Assembly: GCA_034509495.1 (NCBI GenBank)
Contig: CM067511.1
Location: 30,605,974 to 30,669,973, forward strand
DNA: 64,000 nucleotides
Origin: Acestrorhynchus altus
Taxonomy: Eukaryota; Chordata; Actinopteri; Characiformes; Acestrorhynchidae
Direction: 5' to 3'
Under the pieces are notes generated by a model. That model was not told where the DNA came from and ran no database searches. It worked only from the letters and a program-made list of their open reading frames with translations. Below, piece by piece: positions 52,701-60,200 of this stretch. Position 1 is the stretch's first letter. Each line of letters opens with the position of its first letter. Made by a program: the position numbers and the translations under genes.

Positions 52701-54192
52701 TTACACTTGCTACACACGTTTTGCCGAGTGCGAAACCGAGGAAACCCTTAACCCGGTTCTCCTGTGGGTTTCTTCCCATGAACTGCTCCCTTCAGATCAT
52801 TCTTCAACATTTCTGTTGCTTTTGGTCAGGTGTTTGACTGGGTCAGTCCAAAATCTTAACTTTGTTCTTCTTTAAACATTCTTTTGGTAGAACGATTTGT
52901 GTGCTTTGGGTCGTTGTCTTGCTGCAGAACCCACATTCTCTTGAAATTCAGCTCACAGACAAAAAATGGCCCAAACCATGGACAAGGGTTTTGTGCTGGG
53001 GTGCTGTATTTTCCTTTTTCCAAACATAACGTGTCTCATTTAAACCAAAAGGACTTTTTGGTCTTTAAAATGTCTCTAAAGTTTCTAAAATGATTGTTCC
53101 AAAAGGTTTTCGGCTTCTCCACGTAATCCTTAGCAAACTGCAGACTGTTCTTTTCAGTCACCAGTTGTTCAGTGATCTCCTGATGGTGGACTCATGAACA
53201 TTAACATTAGTCAGTGTGAGGAAAGCCTTTAGTTGCTTAGAAGTTCCCTTGGGTTCCTTTGTGAGCTGGCGGAATATTACACGCCATGTTCTTGGTGTGA
53301 TCTTTGGTGGAGCACTCCTGGGGAGGGTAATAATGGTCTTGAATCTGTCTGACTGTGGATTGGTGGACTCTAGAGATGGTTTTCCAGCCTGATGAGCATT
53401 AAAAGTTCTCTTCTAAGCTCAGAAATATCCCTTTGTTCTTGCCATGATACACATACAGACTTTGATAGATCCCTGTTCTTTAACATCGGACCCCCACTCA
53501 CACCTCATTGTCTCTCATTGATTGAAATCACCAACTCTAATTTCACCATCAAATGATCTGCGGATCCTAAAGGTTCACATACTTGCTCTCACAGATCAGA
53601 GAATTGGATCATTTTCCTCAATAAATAAATAGGATGTGGAATTTTTCTGGACTTGCGGCAAGTTTTTCAAGCACCACAGTATTTAAATCGTCTCACCTAG
53701 TTGGTTGTACTCATTTGCCAAAGCAGTATGAACTTCTTGCTTAAACTCCTTATTGATTTGATGTGTAATGGACGGAGCTAATCTGCTGTAGACTGAATAA
53801 GTATATGTAGGTAAATATGTCAGTTATTTTTCCTTTCGTCATAAAACATCACATTTAAAACAGGTCATTTTGGCAGCTTAGTTTCCATGTGTGCACCAGG
53901 GAGTGGTAATCTGTCTGTCTCTCCCATCTGTTCACGATAGGTTCACATTTGTACAACGGGGCTCATCGTGACTCCTCCACCGAGCAGCCCTGTAACTACG
54001 GCGACAGTCTTCACCTTCCCTCCAGAGACTAGCTACGCCTCAATCCCTGTGGTCAGTCTGACAGAATCCTTTAACTTGATTTAACTGACCCATATTTCTC
54101 TGAGCAAGTCACTGATTTTGCCTTTAATATCTAAACGCATCATTCATGATTCATAATGCAAAGCTGATCAGTGAAGATTTTACGTGTGTGTT

Positions 54193-54242
<50 letters not shown>

Positions 54243-57200
54243 CACAAACTCTTGGAATCAGTCTATTTAGAACTGACTTTTTTTCTTCTCTCGGATGATT
54301 TGTCTTGGCTGTGGGCAAACTAATCATATTGTCTCAATTTGCCAGCAGTGAAGCGAAACAAACACACACACACACACACACACTAGCTCAAATGGGAAGA
54401 GGGCAGTGTGCCATCTGATAGTAAGCTCTCCTTCCCCTCTCTGTGCTTAGTGGAAAGGCTCTGGAGCCCTCAGGGCACACACTAATGTCTCCAAGTGATT
54501 GATGTGTCTCTAAAGGCATGTGTGTTTTGTGTCTGGGTTCCTTTACATTTCTCTTTGTTTTGAGTGCATTGTCCCAGAAAAAGCAGCCTTAGAAGTTCTA
54601 ACTACAGATTATGCTCATTATATATAAATATATATATAGTCAGGTTTGGTAACTTCACTACCACACAGAAGTTTGTAGTGTTAAACTGTAGTTGATCTGT
54701 TTCTCTGCGTACTTTAAAAGCCTCTTTTCACTCTGATCTTCAATAGTCAGAACACCACAGGACCACCACAGTGCAGGTATTATATGTGTGGTGGGTGGTT
54801 CTCAGCACTGCAGTCACACTGACATGGTGGTGGTGTGTTGGGGTGTGCTGTTCTGGTACAAGTGGCTCAGAGACAGCAGTGCTGCTGGAGTGTTTAAACC
54901 AGTCAACAGGGACTAGAGGATGACCCAGTACAACACAGAAAATCAATAGCCACAAGCTGCAGCAACTAAGTAGGAGTGTCTATTAGAGTGGACAGTGAGT
55001 GGACACTGTCCTGTGGGGTCCTGATATTTGAAGAACAGGGTGAAACGAGGCTAACAATGTATGCTGAGAGAAAGACTGACTGCAGTCTGTAATTATAGAA
55101 CTACAAAGTGCTCCTGTGTGGTCAGTGGAGTTTACTAAGATGTGTAGAAACAAGGAGGTGGTCATGAGGGAGAGAGAGAGAGAGGCAGAGGGAGGATGGA
55201 GGGGGGAGGGGGGACAGAGATCTCTCTTAGGAAATTGATATATTTGTATTCATTAATGTTTGATTTGTTGTTTCCCTCTCAGGATGCTTTGCCTCCTCCT
55301 CCACCTCCTCCCCCACAGTCCTCGGCTGTGGGCGCTGCCTCCGCATTGGCTGCCGGACAGAGGCCTTCCCCCACCGCGAGTGATCAGAGCGGGCGCCAGA
55401 GACCAACAGTGTGAGTGTTTAAGCGACACGGAGAGCAAAGGGCCGTGAATGTGTGCACACGTGTGGCTATTTTGACGCCCACAAGCATTAGTGTGCATGT
55501 TTCTGTTGGGTGTGTGTGTGTGTGTGTGTGTGAGAGAGTTCACCTCTGTCTGACCTCCCTGCTGTTACTGAATGGCAGCTGAGCATGACCGAGCACAGGT
55601 TAGGGGTCAGACCCTGAGGGAGAATGCTGCTGTGTCTGGAGTTTTGCACCAAGTCTGGACCTGAGCCTAACTTTTGACCTTTCACTGCTCGCTGGATCAC
55701 AACTCTCACTCAACCAAACACACCTGGGTATTATTAGACACACCTGAACTTTACTCTGCATGGGGTTCAGTGTGTGTTAAAGTTAGGGTGTGAATGTGTA
55801 ACCTTCAGCTGTCTATGCATTTTTAAGGTCCTCCAAAATTAGGTTTGTGGTTTGGGGTGTTTTGATACAGTTATACTTTGAGTCCATACAAGAATATTAA
55901 AAGTGTGTGTGTGTGTGTTTTCCCCTCGCCTCTTGCCTCTCAGGTATGTGGCCATGTTCCCATACACTCCCCGTAAAGAGGACGAGCTAGAGCTGAGGAA
56001 AGGCGAGATGTTCCTGGTGCTGGAGCGCTGTCAGGATGGCTGGTTTAAAGGAACATCTATGCACACTGGCAAGTTCGGAGTGTTTCCTGGCAATTACATG
56101 AGCCCTGTCAGCAGGTAAAGAACACTTTTATACCCACCTCTTTTAAGGACACATAATCAGGAAGTTAAGCAGGTTAGGTCATAGAAATACAGACGAATAA
56201 CTCCAAAGAACCACTGCCTGTATTATTATACGGTGCATGTAATTCTCTGCTCCTTTGAGTTCCAAAATCAAGAACGAACAGGTGTAAGATCTCATTTATA
56301 TTACTTAACCGAAAGATCAATAATACTGTCCTAATGTTGTCCTGTGACGATGAACACAAGGATCTTTATTATTGTGTTGCCTAATTGCTGATCCAATATC
56401 CAATTACATTACCTTCCCCCCTGCAGTCATTTCGTAAGTTAGGACGCTCCTTGAACGCCTTCATCTTTTTTAAACGTAGGAACATTTAATCACTTTAAGT
56501 ATATTGAGAGACGGGCTGATATAACCAAACAGATAAAATCATGCGATGTATTATTGGAAATGCAGTTTTCATGCGAGGAAATGGTTTGGACACCACATTT
56601 ATTACTACTTAAAATAAATAAAATAGAATCATGTGCAGCACATCAGTGTTAGAGAGGACTCATGAGTTTGGTTTGCTGTTGATTGTTGAAGTGAGTGGTA
56701 TCACCACGTTTAAACCAATTCTTCAGACCGTATTTAGTACGTTTCTATAAAAACTGATCTCTAACCAAGTGAAACGGGCTATTTAATAAAAACATTTAAA
56801 ATGTCATGGCGGTCAGACGTTCGGGTGAGGGATTGCTCTGAAATGCTCATTTTTCTGATTTGAGAATTGATTTCTTCATCTGCTAGGACGGCGGCCAGCA
56901 GCAGTCAACCTAAAGTACCTCTCACACTGTGCTCGCAAGCTGGACGCAGCGTCACCATCGTCAGCCCTTCCTCTGCCCAGGTCGGACCTTCCCTGAGTGG
57001 CATCGATCCCAGCAAGCCTCTTCCAATTTGCACAGGTCCTGCTCCTTCTAGCCCTCTGCCAGCAGCCATAGTGACAGCTGCTCACATGCCTCCTGGTCAG
57101 CACCCTAAAGTGCTGATGCATGTGACTTCACAGATGACTGTCAATCAAGCTCGGAATGCTGTTAGGACAGGTAAGACACCGCTCAACACGGTACTTCTAT

Positions 57201-60200
57201 GCGCATCTCAAGCAGTCTCTTTCTCCAGGATTTTTGAAATCTGTTTTTGATTTTTCACTTCAGGAGTCTGCCACAATCAAGACCGCCCGACTGCAGCTGT
57301 TACACCCATCCAGTCTCAAAATCCTTTGGCTTTCCTGCCTCACATGGCAGTATGTCCACAGCAGTCACCAGGCCCTGGCTCTGGAACCACCTCCAACCCT
57401 GCCTCACGAATGGGTGTGGCTATGGGTTGTGCTGCTGCCTCTCTCACACCACCAAACGTCAGTGCTGCTTCTCTAGAGGTTGATGCCATGAGACCTGCTG
57501 CTATGGTGGCACTTCCAGTTGCCCCTAGTAATGCCAAGCCCATCGGTGCCACAGCAACAAATCAGACTGCTGCCTGTAGACTGGATAAGGACTGTAAGGT
57601 GAGGCAAAAATGGAAACCTGCCGTACAACGTGCGATGAAATAGCAGTAATCATGTTCACTGTAATCACCGTGAATTAGTTTTGCTTCATTACTTGGTTAA
57701 AAACTTCCCTGTTGAGCCCCTGAGCAGCTTTTAATTATGACAGATCACTACTAAACAAAAGCCTTAACTCTTAGAACCCTTAGAACTCTGTTACATGCTG
57801 TTTTCTAGGCTTCATAACTCAGGATCAGAGGATTACAGAGGTGTGTGATGAAATGTCTTTGAGTAGTCAAGCTTGGAAAACTAAAATTCACTCATTTCCA
57901 AGAGCTTAATGTAGTTCTTGACCCTTTTAGCCTGAAAACAGCAGGTTTCTAAAGTTATTTAACTGATGTCAGACACGTAACCGATAAATACACAGCAGCA
58001 GCTTATTTCCTTAGTTACGTGAATCCTGACTGTGTTAAAATCCCGAGCGAAGCTTTTCCCAATAAATTCCAGGACCTCTGTGCCCACACATTTTGTCCTT
58101 TATTGCTTTATCTGTGATTTCTTATCCTGAATACCGTGGAAGACCTTTTGCCCAATTGTTTATGTGTTCGGAAATATCTTATCTAACTTTTCGTTTCAGG
58201 CTGAAACGAGTTCGGTATCTTCTGCTTATTTGGCTGTGACTTATTTGACAGGTCACACTCATTGGGGTCAGTCTCTGATGTAGCGTAATGTTATGGTGGC
58301 TCATAAATAAAATATTCTCCCACTCACACACAGTTGCAGTATTGGAAAAGTCATATCTCTACCTTGAGTGTTATCAAAGAGTCTCCTCCAGGCCAGTGAT
58401 TTCCCAGGCTGGTACCTTCTGTAAAATCGGTGAAATTCAGTTGGAGGTTCCCGTTTTATTTTCATTTTTCTCTCTTGGGATCAGAGATGTCTGCATAGCT
58501 CACATTTTTCATGAGTTTCTGCCTCCCGGGGAACGCTTCTGGCACTTGTATGGATTGGAGAATCTAGAGTGGGCTGTCTGGCTGGACTCTCTGGCTGTCG
58601 GCACTGGCAGATGGTTTTGAAGAGTTCTAGAAAGGTCTCCCACACACATTTACCCTAACAAAGTAATTCACACACAGACGAGGCTTCTGTCTGCCCAGCA
58701 TAGCTCTGGGAATTGAGTTAGAGGATTTTCGAGAGGGCAGGCATTTGTTTCAAAACAGAAAGGGAGGTGCGGGCAGCTTTTAGAGTGATGGAAGGAACCT
58801 ACAATTGTATAATAAAGGTCTGTGAGACTTCATCTGGATTCATTTTTTGTAGATGTTGGTTCTGTCACGCATATCGCCAAATACATGTACGATGAACCGT
58901 GTCAGCATTCGTCTCCGGGTGTCTATGGAAACATGACTCCAGTCCTCTTTTTCCTTTTCAGAGGGAGAAGAAAGGGCTGCTGAAGCTGCTGTCGAACAAA
59001 AAGAAGCTGCGCCCCTCTCCCCCATCCTCTCCGACACTGGAGGCCGAGCAGGCTGCTACTGCGGACATGACGCAGGGTGCCATGGGGCCTGAAACGCCCC
59101 TGCCTCCCTCTGTAGTTGGGGCCAGTGGAAGCCAAGGTAGAACCGGGTCCTGTCCAGCGGAGTCCGAGACTTCTGTGCCATGTTCATCATCTGATGCAGC
59201 ACACCGCAGGAGTGGCTCCCAGGACAGCCCTGCCCCCATTGCACCACCACCACGGCAAGCGTGCTCCTCCCTCCTCTCCATGCAGCATGACGGCCGGCCA
59301 ATTGTGTGTGAGAGGTACAGTAACAGCAACCTTGTAGGATTCAGTGCGAAGAGTGAAAATGCTTGTTATTGTTAAATGTATCAGTGCTGCGTAACCTTAT
59401 TTGTGACCTTTTTGCAACGATAAAATTGAATTTTAGGAAAACATTGTGTCTCCATTGCATATTAAACTCTTAAGGATTCTGCAATAGTTATGACTTTTGA
59501 GCACCAGGTGATCTTCTGTTTTCCCTTAAAACTTTAAAACTCATTTCAACAGTGAAAGAACTCACACTGTCCACACTTTAACTGTGTTTTGGACACAAGA
59601 TACAGTCAAATAAAAATGTTAGGACACCCCACGAACACGACGTTCTAAACGTATTTAAACATGAACATTTGATCTTCGTTTTAAAGATATTGAGAGATGA
59701 GGGTCCATCTTTGAGCAGACAGTCTTACATTTTTCTCAAGCCCCCTCTGATGGAATAAGAATTCATCGTGGTTTCTATGATGGAGAGCTCTCCAGGCCCA
59801 GCTACATCAAACCAGCCCCAATCCATGAAACCTCCACCCCACATGCTTCACAGTTGATATGAGGTTCTTATGTTCAAACATGTCTTCTGTTACTGAACCC
59901 AAATAATTAAACTTTGAATGCACCTGCTCTTAGTCTGGGTGATGTTTGGAAAACTATAGACTTGCTCTTTTGTTTTTTTTTGACGTAAGGGTTTCCTTCT
60001 TGCTCACCTCCCATGAAAAAAGTTTTGGTCTCTCTGATGGTAGATGCTGCACTTGACGTCAGCTAAATTTGGAGCTATCCAAAGTCCTGTCTAACGATGG
60101 TCTAATCATTTGCAGCTAATGTTCTGCCCCTGATTCAAGTTTTAGGCATTTTAAATGGTAATAAACATGGGGCGTCTCTTTCTCCTCTCAGGAAAACTGC

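Larger units (their letters stand above)
47062..53940 (+). other. sh3rf1 intron between coding exons 4 and 5 (6.9 kb)
   Basis: GT-AG, phase 0. Contains two Tc1 relics and long GT tracts. The part 51330-52270 is repeat-free and complex, with homeodomain-type ataattagc at 52109-52122, and is the best candidate here for conserved regulatory DNA. Confidence 0.9.

Noticed and set aside
58288..58620. 110-codon open frame in intron 9
   Set aside because: No family features, and the flanking exons join in phase without it.
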